NCBI GenBank assembly: GCA_029465975.1
Contig: CM055758.1
Coordinates: forward strand, 12,914,869-12,978,868
Direction of reading: 5' to 3'
Length of the DNA: 64,000 nucleotides
Source: Dallia pectoralis
Taxonomy: Eukaryota; Chordata; Actinopteri; Esociformes; Umbridae
Position numbers and translations under genes: made by a program. The first letter of the stretch is position 1. The number at the start of each line of letters is the position of its first letter. Shown one piece after another: positions 36,401 through 47,333 of the stretch. The notes under the pieces are model-generated. The model was not told where the DNA came from. It saw only the letters and a list, made by a program, of their open reading frames with translations, and made no database searches.

Positions 36401-36508
36401 ATCACATTAAAGGTGCAAAACGTTCTGGCATGATTAATCCTTCTCGATTTTTTTCACATCACAAACTTCTGTCATTTATGGGGTGTGTAGACTTTTTATA
36501 TCCAGTGT

Positions 36509-37615
36509 ATATGCCATTTAAATATCACATTACTTTTAATTATTGTTTCCGCTTTCTATTTACTTTTAATACAAATGTTACACAACACTGCATTGAAAAT
36601 GATATTACCCCAGAATACACTAGCTTTCAATTCTTTCGATATGTTAATTTAGAATGTATGCAGCAAATTAGATATTTGCTTAAATTTAAATGTTTGGTCT
36701 GTATATATAGATGCGTCTGATGAAGCTGACTTTTCTACGTGCACAAAACCTTCTTTCTGACCAAAATAAACATATTTACATGTCTTTTCAATGGCTTTGT
36801 GCTCTCTAGATTTGGGTTCTGAAACCGCCAGTCATGTTCCATTTAGCCACTCAGACAAAACTGATGAACATTTTGGATAATTTCAATTATTTTAATGTTA
36901 AATGTTAATGTCGTTTTTTGGATTAGACATTGCTTAAAAATGTTTTGTATAAAAAAGTAATTATAATGTGTTGGGTGTTTAAATCTGTCATACTTCACAC
37001 ATGTTGAAGGTGCATATGGAAATTTGAAAAAAAAATACATTTTTGTCCATATTCCGCATTTGCAGAAATATGATCATTGCGAATTTTCAGTGATTATGAA
37101 AGCATTTAAACCAGAGACAGGATATTTAGTCCACAATGGTCGGAACTGGGATTAACTCCTCCCAGCCACCCCGTGATCATGCTGTTTTCGCGCTAAAATG
37201 ACATTATAGTAGTAGACAAAATACACCGGAAAAAGTAATGAAAACGTCATAGCGTCGTCATCAAAATGGGTGGTGCTCCAAGCAAATCCTTATCGTTGAT
37301 TGGAGTCTCCGGCAGCTCGACCTCTAAATATGTAACGTTTATTTGGATTGGACCACCCGTTTCAACTGCTGTGTTTTCATTGGCTAAAGATCTGAGCACA
37401 TTTGTTCCTGCCCGAAATCTTGCCTGTTTTTTTTCTACGCCGGCGGTGTTCGCGGAGGTTTGTTAGCGGGTGGGGAGGACTGGAAGCAGGCAACGATCGA
37501 GCCTATTTAATCAAACTGGCTGCAAATCGGGTCTGGGGGGTCGCCCTGACGAGTTTAAAATCTATAGATCGTTTAACCTGTTTTCACATTCGGCCATAGA
37601 TTGACCGCTCTTCCA
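36509..37615 (+). promoter_or_regulatory. zmynd19 upstream region
   Basis: AT-rich to about 37100, then rising GC and CpG content (37130-37600, including CGCGCTAAAATGAC, GTCATAGCGTCGTCATC) up to the start codon, as expected of a housekeeping CpG promoter. The transcription start is not identified. Confidence 0.4.
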
Positions 37616-40600
37616 ATGTCGGATTTCAAGCTCGGGATTGTTCGACTTGGCCGTGTGGCCGGGAAGGTGAGCTGGATCTGAAGGCTGCCATGTGCAACCA
37701 GAAGGGGAGGGGATCACAAAAGCCCGTACAAAATGGCTCGTTGATATGCGATGCTATTAATATGTTTTAATATGGAATTGCAAGCCTCAAGGAAACATAC
37801 GATTTATAACAATTCAGTGTAAATATAGATATATATTATATATGTTCTGAGAACCAGAAGGCCTAATAATGTACACGTTTCGCCTAATAGTTTTATCACG
37901 AAGCCTCACTGCTTAAGCCTACGTTAGCTAGTAAACTGCATACATTTAACCGACATTTGTATCTAATGCTACATAGCTTATAAGGGAAATCGTGATTTAT
38001 ATAATACATTTTAATATATTATCGTCTGGCCTCAAGTGCACGCTTTACTTGAGGACAAAACAGGCAAGCTAACTGGCGATACAGGCCGGGTATCTAGCGT
38101 TACCGACTAGCTATGTTACGCTGCTAGCCATGTCAAGTTGGAGAGCATCTAAAGTATTTCATTGTGGGTACACTGACTGCCCATATATATATATATATAT
38201 ATACACACACAACCAATAAGTGTTGCGTAGTTAACTAGCTAAATGACCACCTGTGATGTGAAATGATTAGTATTACACCTGCAGCCAGGCGTTACCCAGG
38301 AGCCCCTGACACTGACTGGGTACCGGCATGACTGCTCCAGTAGGCCTAACGTTTAATGGCTTACACAGTATTAGTGAATAAGCCTATGTGCATTAGGAAT
38401 ATGTAATGTTATTATTGGCTAAAAGTATTAGTGAATAAGCCTATGTGCATTAGGAATATGTAATGTTATTATTGGCTTGATGCTGCTTAGTTAATTTGGT
38501 GACTAACTTATCTACTGTTTAGATTATTTACGTTTACTTCCTGAAAGATGTTCCCATGAGAGATTTTATACTTAAATACTTAAAACAATTGAAAACGCAC
38601 ACTAGATATAAAACATTTATGACAAACTGGAAACTGTAATGACAACACTTAACATCACAATGCCATGTACATACAAGGTTTATCATTTCTACAGGTGCAA
38701 AATGTATTTATTGATAAAAACCCTTTTGGCACAGCTGAACATTGTTGTGCTGATTATTGCATCAAACTACTTGTTGAATATCTGGAGCATCAATTGTGGG
38801 TTCATTGCATGCAATAAATTGCCAAAATACTAAATATCTTGTACAATGATGTGTACTACTCTTCACTAAACTGCGCAAACCACTTCTAACCAGATTTGAA
38901 AGAGTGGGAGGCCTCGTTGCACAACCTGAGGAGAATTAGGAGTTCATTTTAGTCTAGTTTCCGAAACTGTCAGCTCCATTAAATAGTTTCCACAAAAAGT
39001 CAATCTCAACTGCAGACCTGCAAAGAAAAATGCATGCCTTACAATGGCCAATGAACAAAATGAAATATTAAGATGGATAAGAGAGACAGACACTGGACAG
39101 AGGAAGGTTGGGAAAATGGTGTTATGGACAAACTAAGTGTTAGGTGTTTGGAACACAAAGAAGAAAAACTGAGCTAATGAAAAGATGTTGGAGTGCTTGA
39201 TCCCATCTGCCAAGCATGGTGGAGACAATATAATGGTCGGTGGGTGCTTTGGTGGTTGTAAAGTGGAATGGTTGTGGATGGTTTGACGTGAAGATAAATT
39301 ATTCCTTTGTCTGATAGGACCAAAACACTATTAGGTCTGTATTCATAGCAGTATGTCTGGTAAAACCAAGGTACCACCCATTCCCTATCTAATACTATAT
39401 TTATGGTGAAACACAGATCATGCTGTCGGAACTCCTCTTTGCTGCAGGGACTGGTCAGGACTGTGGGAAGGAAAATAAAGCAAACCTGATCCAGAGCACA
39501 CAAACCCTGAAATGGGTTGAAGTTTAATATTTTAGTATATGACAAAGCATACAGCCTACACATCACTGGGTGAATCTGGGACATGTTTCTGCAATGTTTG
39601 TGTTAGCAGTATATACATTTGGTTTAATTTAATGTCAGTTATCGTTGATGCGCTATGGTTTTCCTAATGCCATAACTTACTGAAAGCGACTCAAGGTTTT
39701 CATTAGCGTTAAGTCACATGATTTAATGACATTTCACTGTTTATTCTCTCCTTCCTTGGTTATTTGTACTATACTTGTGAAAATTCTTTGTTCATTCTTT
39801 TGCAGACAAAATACACACTTATTGATGAACAGGACATACCTCTGGTGGAAAATTATGCCTTTGAGGTAAGCGTAGGGGTTTTACGAGAAGACTGTGTGAA
39901 CTCCGACTGTTCCCACAATATCCTAGTCCTGCTAAAAGTCAGTTACCTTCTGAAAGTGATGAAAGTGACATACTATATTTTTCAGGCACGTATGGAGGTT
40001 GATGCAGATGGAAATGGGGCGAAAATTTTTGCTTATGCCTTTGACATTGGAAAAGGCCGCTGGGCTGGCAGGCCTCTGCATGAGTTACTCTGGTGAGTAG
40101 GAAGCAATGCAACCTTGTCTCCAGGCTGTTAACCACAGCCGAGATAAGCTTGGCACTACAATCATTTGAAGATGGTCTTGGTGTGTGACTGTTATTTCAA
40201 GAGTCACTATACTAAGCATTTGTCATATTGCAAATATGGTGAATAGAAATGGGGCAGTTTTTTGCATCTCTTTGTATTTGTCTCTGTTCACGCTTCTGTC
40301 AGTTCTGTCTGACCAGTCTGCCAGTCCCTGTCGCTAAGAACTGTTTTTAGCATTATGCTTGCGCCACTGTGTGAAAAATGAATCAATGGAAACATTTCTT
40401 TGTTTTGAGGAGAAATATGCATTTCTTCAACAGTTTTTTAAAACTATTTGGCCTCTGTTTAGATTTCTACTAATTTAAACTTAATTTAAGCTGATGCACA
40501 ACTTTTTTACATAACATACATTTTCCAAGAGGGCTATTTATTCTGGGTGGCACTGTATAGCAATCAAACAGTGTGTGTCGTCAATCACATGTAATGTTTT

Positions 40601-41588
40601 TTTTTAGGGAGAAGCACAGAGGTGGCATTGCTCATAGCTTCCAGGTAGTCCACATAAATTCTGTGACTGTGGATAACCGTCTAGACAACCTGCGACTAGT
40701 CCCCGTAGGCTGGAGCCCCAAGCCAGAGGAAATCTCCAGCAAGCAAAGGTATGTAGAATTCTTCTACAGAAAGAGTTTACATAGAGAAGCATTTTCTTAT
40801 TCAAACATAAATATCAATGTATCACTGGACAAACATGCTTGTTAATGTTTGTTAATTTTTTTCATTTTAGAGAGCAGTCTCTGTACTGGTTGGCTATCCA
40901 GCAAGTACCAGCTGACCCAGTAGAAGAGCAATACCTTGAGCTCAGCCGGACCCGTTATTACAACGCTAATGGAGAACTAGTAGAGGAGGAGGAGTGCTCC
41001 TGTACTTACTACGAGTGTCATTACCCACCCTGCTCGCTCATCGAGAGGAGAGTATGTACTCATCCACATTCTGATTTCCTTTATTACTTGCAAATGCAAT
41101 ACAACAGGGCTATTCAACTTTGTTTCCAGAAGGCCTAGATATGTTTTGGTTTTACCTGTTAGTTCATTGCTCTCAACTGGTCACAGGTCTGAATCAGTCC
41201 CTTTATATGAATAGGATAAATACCAGAAGTGTTTATTCTTCTACTGAGTTGAATACGTCTGTAGCACGCTGCCTGTATTGGTTAGGATTACAGTACTTTA
41301 TTTGAAGGTTTACTACTGTTTTTTATATACTGATAGTTATTGTTGCTATTTGAGGTTGATCAATTTGATACCTTCAGAACAGTCACCATACCCATATAGA
41401 GCAGGTGCATTTCTACCATTCTGATTTGGTCTTGTCTCTTTCAGCTCAGAGAGTTTAACATCTGTGGCCGTTGTCAGGTGGCTCGTTACTGTGGTTCCCA
41501 ATGCCAGCAGAGGGACTGGCCCGCCCACAAGAAGCAGTGCCGTGAGCGCAAGAGGGTCCTGGCACTGGAATCTGAACCAGAACGATGA
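37616..41588 (+). CDS. zmynd19: Zinc finger MYND-type containing 19
   Basis: Small cytoplasmic/membrane-associated MYND protein (also called MIZIP), known to bind melanin-concentrating hormone receptor 1 in mammals. Six exons with canonical sites: 37616-37666, 39806-39865, 39986-40092, 40608-40748, 40871-41051 and 41445-41588 (TGA). They total 684 nt, 227 aa, equal to the human length. The N-terminus MSDFKLGIVRLGRVAGK and blocks KYTLIDEQDIPLVE, DADGNGAKIFAYAF, NRLDNLRLVP and CTYYECHYPPC are family hallmarks. The last exon has the MYND finger (CGRCQVARYC, CQQRDWPAHKKQC). No damage is seen. Intron 1 (about 2.1 kb) holds a Tc1 scrap and a 57-bp duplication. Confidence 0.97.
38186..38210. repeat. 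(TA)n(CA)n microsatellite
   Basis: Short TA run followed by CACACAC in zmynd19 intron 1. Confidence 0.85.
38367..38477. repeat. 57-bp direct duplication
   Basis: Two copies of a 54-bp segment (start AGTATTAGTGAATAAGCC) at 38367 and 38424, separated by 3 nt and identical by eye. A fresh tandem duplication, possibly the seed of a new minisatellite. Confidence 0.95.
39000..39330 (+). mobile_element. degenerate Tc1 transposase remnant
   Basis: Contains CCAAGCATGGTGGAGACAAT then GGTGGGTGCTTTGGTGG, the nucleotide shadow of the conserved Tc1 block encoding KHGGG.....GCFGG. Frames are broken. It lies in zmynd19 intron 1. Confidence 0.55.
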
Positions 41589-44195
41589 TCTCTGAATACA
41601 CCACCTGAATATGGGAGTCGTGGGGCGAGGGGACTGTTTATGAAGTGCAAAAAGAAAAAAATCTGCTGACAGACTGGTGACAGAAGCTGTTGGTTGGTAG
41701 AGCGAGAAGAGGGAAAAAAAAGAAAAAATAATTACCTACGTCAACCATTTCCTAGAAATCTCCATAAATTGCTTCACACGTCAATGGGAATGATGGGCAC
41801 AGTATTATTATTTTTTTTTTTTTTCATTTTCTATTTTTCAAAAAAGTGAATCCTCCTTGAGCTCTACCTGCTGCTATGGATTTGTACGTTTAAGAGGTCA
41901 CATGGATAAACTTTGCTTTATTTGAACTGCTATTGATTATTGAGAGTTGTCATCAGCTTTCTCCTTCTTTCCTTTTACCCACCAACCAGTAATGATGCTT
42001 GTACAGGGACATGGACCTTTTCACTGTACAAGTTATTACTCTTGGACTGTTGGTGTACATACTCAGTCACCTTTCTGTTATGCTCCAAGACCACCATACA
42101 GGAGCTAGATTGTGTGCTATAACACACTAGCGGTGTTGTGTGTGTGTGTGTGTGCGTGCCGCGTTATGAACTGAAGGACATGGATGAAGTGGAGAACGTA
42201 GTATATACATTTTTTTGTCCTCTTTGTTTTTGGGGTGGAGCAGGGTTATCAATTTTGGACTATCACTTGTGAGCCTGTGTAGAACATCCCCGAATGAGTC
42301 CCTTTTGTCTTTTTGTTGCAGTCTGTTCAGCCCTTGCAGATGCTCACAGTCCCTGTTGCTAACATTTGAGGGATGTTCTGGGAAATATAAACTGGGAATT
42401 AGTCTGGCTACTTCCGTTCGTTCTTAATAACATGAAAAGGCCGAAATTCTATTCCATTTGTGTTTTCTACATGTTATTGAAGAATTGTTATGCCTTGAAT
42501 TCATCATAGATTAAATGATACGTTTTTCAGATCGGCCCGCCAGTCTACCATTAATGCACAATTGCTCAGTTCGTCTTCCTGCTACCCTTGTGATGATAAA
42601 TCCTGACAAACACTTTCAGACATAGCATGTTTCGAGCAGACTGATGTTATGCAGTAGGTTTAGAAAGTCACCATCCCCTTTCAAAATGTTCAGCTTTTGT
42701 TGCCTTACAGTCTGAAATAGAAACACAAAATCTGAATTTCTGGATTTTGTTTAGAGATAGTAACTCTTTTTCTATCCAAGTGGGAAGAAAACATCTAAAC
42801 ATCTAAGTTTACAGTAATTGATAAGCCATGAGCCATTTTAATACGTCAAAGTCTTTGTCGTATATTTGTCTATTCTTCCTTGCAGAATTGTTCAAGCTTA
42901 ATGAAATTGCATGGTGACTGCTTATGGACTGCACTCATCACTAATTACACTTGCATTTGTAACTTCCTGGCAGGGAGGTTGCAGGTTCTCAAAACGGTCT
43001 GAATGTGGCGCTGTCTATTCTCCATATTATTCAGAAAATTGCTTCAGTGTTTGCTGAAAAGAAACAGCCCCACAACCGGATGTTGACACCAGAATGTTTT
43101 ACAGTAGGCATGTTATTCTTTGGATGAAAATATGTATTGGGTTTTCATAGCACCTTTTGCCTACAAGGTGCTTTTTGGCAACTTATATCGAGTCTCAGTG
43201 TTGCCTTTCAGGAGTGTTTATTTTGTTGACACCCTTCCAAAGAGTTTTTTTTAGGCATTTGTGATTTTGTGGTTACATGCCCATATTCACCAGTGTTTGC
43301 CAATAAGGCCTAAATGTGCCATTAGCTACTTGGTAGGTTCTCTTATCAGTCTGCTCCCTGCCGGTCATCCAGTGTGGAGGGATGACCTGATCTATGCACT
43401 GTCTGGGTGGTGCCATAAGCCTTCCACTTCTTAAAAATTGGATTAACTACTCCAAGGTATAGTCAACGCATTTGAAATCTTTATCCATCTCTTGATTTGT
43501 GCCTTTCCACAACTGTATCTCAAAGATTTTTTGAAAAGACAGTGCCGCACATATGTTCTTTGTTTTGAATTGCACTACTTGCATTGGAGTCCTCAAACGG
43601 CTGTGATAAATTATCACAGATTGAGGCCTGTTAGCTTAATTTGAGATCTGGAAAGTGTCCAAATATGGTATTTAACTTTTCTGATTTGATAAACCTTTCT
43701 GACTTTTTAAAGAATTGTTCTTCTTGGTATTGTGTGAATGAAGTCAGACTTCAGGACTTCCAGACTTTCATTTTAGGCTGTATGGCAACAGAAGTCTTTT
43801 TAAAGGGTGTGCTGACTTTCTATCCCCATTGTTCATGCAATACATGTTGATTGTTTTGTTTGTATGTGGATGCGGTCATTACATGGCACTGAATTGTTTT
43901 AATGCCCCCCAACAATTTTTCTTGGGAAAAGGGTGGTAAGTGTGAAAGTTTAGACTGTTGGGTGTTGAGTTTTTATTTTATATACTTATATATAAAAGCA
44001 TTAATCCACGAAAAGAGTTACGGTATTTGAACCAGAGTAAAGTTGTGAATGCTCAACCACCTGTTTTCACTGTAAAATAAAACATTTCCCATGGGCCTAT
44101 GACTGCTCTGGGAGATTAAGGGACACCTAAAATGTCTGGTTTCAAATTAATTATTTCTGCTGTAGGTTGTTCGATTCAATTTGCAGTTGTGAATA
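41589..44195 (+). other. zmynd19 3' flank / 3'UTR with Tc1-like remnant
   Basis: AT-rich 3' region with a poly-T run at 41812-41824 and a GT microsatellite at 42133-42152. 42660-43260 carries a degenerate Tc1-type block (ATGTTTTACAGTAGGCATG). Candidate poly(A) signals AATAAA are near 44077 and 44191. No further gene is seen. Confidence 0.45.
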
Positions 44196-44755
44196 AACAA
44201 CAAGAAAAAGTTGGTGACCACAGGTCAATAAAGGAGCCTAGTGTTTAATGTGTATGTGTGGAATTACCAACATTTACTGATTGTCCCCATGGTGATCAGG
44301 GGGCTGGTCCGGAACTCTAGGAAACGAGATAGGAGTGTTAAGGAGTCTGTTTAGCCCCTTCACCAAGCCTTTGTGAAATACTGGGTGAATATATTGGGCC
44401 ATATTCTTCAATGTTTTCCTAAGTTATTTCTTAAATTTGTTCCTAAGAAAGTCCTAAGAAAAGTCTTACTCAAATTCACGAACGTGTTCTTAAAGTGCAT
44501 TATTGTTCGCACCTACGTTCCTATAATCATGAATACCACGCCTTCGTAAATTGAAAGCGAGTGTCCGTTGTTCCTAATAAGCATAGGTAAACGCCCCGGT
44601 ATTTCCAAGGGCATTAAACTGCAGGGTGGAATGGAAACTCATCGTAAAAACGTGGAGAATGCAAAAATGCCGAAACGAAAATGTATAGACAGTAGAGCAC
44701 AGGTGTAAAACCGGTTCCATGGAGGGCCGAGTGTCTACAGGTCTTTGCTCTCACC

Positions 44756-46307
44756 CAGAGACATAGAGAGAAAGAGTTGCGACACTCTTTGATGTCTCTA
44801 GCGGAGTGGTCATGTGGTTCATGTAAGCTTCAATAGTTCCTAACAAACCGTGAGCTCCCATTTATTTCAACGGAACTGTTAGCATCGATTGCGCTATTTA
44901 GTGGTAAATATAAATGAAAACACATACCCAAGTACTTGATGGACTGGTATTGCATATTTGTTAATGTCATTTTTACATTTGGAGTGGTAAGGTGACAACA
45001 AAAAGATATGTTAGAAGCTTCACATTCATGTTAGCTTGAATTGCATTAGCACTAGGCTGCTAGCGTATGGTGGCTTAACCTTACATTTTACCTTTTTTTT
45101 TTTTTAAAATCAAATACGATTTAAGATGCAAAGTATCCAAAATAATAAAGAATAAAAACTCATTATGCTAGGATGAATGAAATTAAGTATTTTTATTAAA
45201 CAATGAATGAGACAACGAGAGTATGTGTATCTACCTGGAAAAACATAGTAAAGAAACAGAGATGCATATTGTGATGTTCTGTGATGGTTCATTGGTTACA
45301 ACTAACATTTTATAGATATACCATGGTTGGCTGTGCAGCATTTGGATGCTCCAATCGGTCAGAGAAGGGCTACAGAATGTATGGCTTCCCTAAGGACCAA
45401 GAGTATAGGAAGAGATTGATGGCAATGGTAAGCCGTCATCTTCAAAATGACAGGGTCCAGCAACAGTAAAAAACGTAATGTAATGTAAGTAACGTTCACA
45501 GCAGTGACATCAGTTGCTAGCATTTCAAAGGGCAAGTGTAGACAATTATGTACAGCAGCATTATCTGCAGCATCCAGCAGCAGCAGCCATCGTTAGCACC
45601 AGGCACCATCTTTTCAACCAGCCACCATTGCCAGCCTCAGCCACCAGCAGCAGTCGCCTCCAAAATTACACCCAGGCTGTAACATTTTGGAAAGAAATTA
45701 GTCTCCCTACTGTCTGAGTAAAAATAATTGAAACCTCATTTTGGCTTATGATATTTTTTGTGTGGAATCATTTGTACTCATATAATCCAACAGCCCTTCA
45801 ATGGTATAATTAAACAAACGCAAACTACTAGTTAGCCTATAGCATCAGACGAGCAGCTGACAAAAACCTAGATAAAACCGGTCCTTAATGATCCGAGATA
45901 TTCTAATCTAATCAATAACTAAATAAAAATAAATAATTACGCTGTGAAGATATATATTGAATTTGTTACTGGAGATTCCTTTATAGCTAGCCAGGTCAAG
46001 CTCCGTGAACTACACGGAGTTGGTCGTCTACAAAGCTAAAAGGATATATAATTACGCTGTGCAAATATAAATAAAGATCAGCATATGCATCACAGAGGGC
46101 CTCTGATAAAATATAGACAGATTACAATTTAAAAAATGCAGGAATTCGATCAACAAACCTCAAAAGTTACTCGATGCTAATGGAAATGAATGGCGTAGAA
46201 TGGTCTGTTTGGAACTATTGGAAGCTCCATAACCCGGAAGTGGGCGCCAAAAAGCATTACATCGGTGCCGAATGGGAGTGTCGCAACTCTTTCTCTCTAT
46301 GGCTCTG
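44756..46307. mobile_element. P-element-like transposon with 32-bp TIRs and THAP exon
   Basis: Left terminal repeat 44756-44787 and right 46276-46307 are inverted copies of 32 bp with one mismatch (CAGAG, A or C, CATAGAGAGAAAGAG, ending GCGACACTC). An 8-bp target duplication CTCTCACC lies at 44748-44755 and 46308-46315. Weaker inverted similarity extends about 130 bp inward. Inside is one THAP exon (45323-45427). TIR length, 8-bp duplication and THAP all fit the P superfamily; hAT is the alternative. At 1,552 bp it is an internally deleted, non-autonomous copy. Confidence 0.8.
45323..45427 (+). pseudogene. THAP domain first exon within P-like element
   Basis: Begins MVGCAAFGCSNRSEKGYRMY and continues GFPKD..YRKRLMAM, with the first C-x4-C pair of a THAP finger. 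It ends at a good donor ATG|GTAAGC. The expected second exon with W, the AVPTIF-like region and CxxH is absent. ATG context ACCATGG is optimal. Probably the remains of the N-terminal DNA-binding domain of a P-type transposase. Confidence 0.75.
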
Positions 46308-46377
46308 CTCTCACCTTGTTCTTGATTGATTAATTAGGTCACTAATTGGTAAAGTTCTACCCTCTACTCAGTGTATA

Positions 46378-46550
46378 TTTGTGTGTGTGTGTAGATGTGT
46401 ATACATTTCTGAGTTTGTGTGTGTGTGTGTGTGTGTAGATGTGTATATATGTGTGTGAGTGTGTATGGGTGTGTGTCGATGTGTATATATGTTTGTGTGA
46501 CTGCGTGTCTGTGTGTTTGTGTAGATGTGTGTGTGTGTATGTGTGTGTGT
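46378..46550. repeat. (GT)n-rich microsatellite
   Basis: Interrupted GT/GTAT tracts with repeated GTAGATGTGTATA units. Confidence 0.9.
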
Positions 46551-47333
46551 TAGCGATGTAAACGGTTAATCGACTATCGGTTAATTGTCGATAAAAATGT
46601 ACTCGATTAAATTAATTGTCGGTTAATTAAACATTGCAAAAAAGAAACCAAGCATGAGGCGGTCAAAACGGAGTGGAGTGTGGGAGCATTTAAAATTAAT
46701 AAATGAACATTTTGCTTTTTATGTTAAAGTAGGGCTTTTTTCCAATAACGGTGATACAAAATGAGCGCCCATGACCGCAATTCAAGCGTGACAGAACAAG
46801 TTTCCATAAGTGAGGAGAACCCAGACAGCACGTTCAGTCTTAACGACGTTGGCAATTGGAGGGCACCATCGGCAAAGTATCAGAATTCTGTAGGGGTCCC
46901 CTGCACCAAAAAACTTAGGTGGGTAAACCATCGGCGGGATGATTCAGCCACACGATTCACACTCCGGAGATCGGCGGAGGAACCGTGAGGAACCATTTTG
47001 CCGATCCCGCTTCTTCTTTTTTCCACAAATGCTGCCTGCTGCAGCGTTACGTTGGGTCTAGTTGGCGCGTTCAGGTGGCGCATGCACGTTTTTATGCGCG
47101 TGATAAAGTTTACGTCGCCTTGCATCGTCAACATCGCCTGCCTGTGGTAAGTTATGTTTATCCATTTCAAACACACAATTTTCAGTCCAGTATGTGTTTA
47201 TTTTGTTTTGTGTACTTATTTTTCTATTGAAAAATATTATTTTGTTAGAAAAACGTTGAGTGTTCTGAGAAATGTTTTCGATATAAAAGGATGACAGAAA
47301 TTGGTGCCGGTGGATAACCTGTTTTTAGACTTG
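46551..47333. other. probable hAT-like end and unassigned sequence
   Basis: 46553-46640 (GTAAACGGTTAATCGACTA) resembles the end of ZBED-type hAT elements. A short open frame at 46761-46988 has no recognised domain. No matching right end was found. Confidence 0.35.

Larger units (their letters stand above)
30595..36508. mobile_element. single Tc1-family element split by nested insertions
   Basis: Collinear blocks of one fish Tc1 family appear in order: 30595-31145 (left end and 3' transposase part, plus strand being antisense; CAATTGGATTCCGTCTGGGC), 33066-33084, 34811-35280 (helix-turn-helix part, CCACTTGATGATGACTGTCT) and 36409-36508 (right end, GGGGTGTGTAGACTTTTTAT). Other sequences lie between: 31146-33065, a hAT at 33085-34810, and 35281-36400. 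About 0.4-0.5 kb of the Tc1 middle is missing at the first insertion. No active transposase remains. Confidence 0.75.
44690..46380. mobile_element. fish MITE interrupted by the P-like element
   Basis: 44705-44755 (GGAGGGCCGAGTGTCTACAG) and 46316-46380 (TTGATTGATTAATTAGGTCA) together form a continuous stretch of a common teleost inverted-repeat MITE. Removing 44756-46307 and one 8-bp flank restores the uninterrupted MITE. Confidence 0.6.

Noticed and set aside
39764..40096. 110-codon single-exon gene
   Set aside because: It is zmynd19 exons 2 and 3 read through the intron between them.
46761..46988. 75-codon ORF as a hAT BED-finger protein
   Set aside because: No BED finger cysteines or histidines are visible; only the upstream sequence resembles a hAT end.
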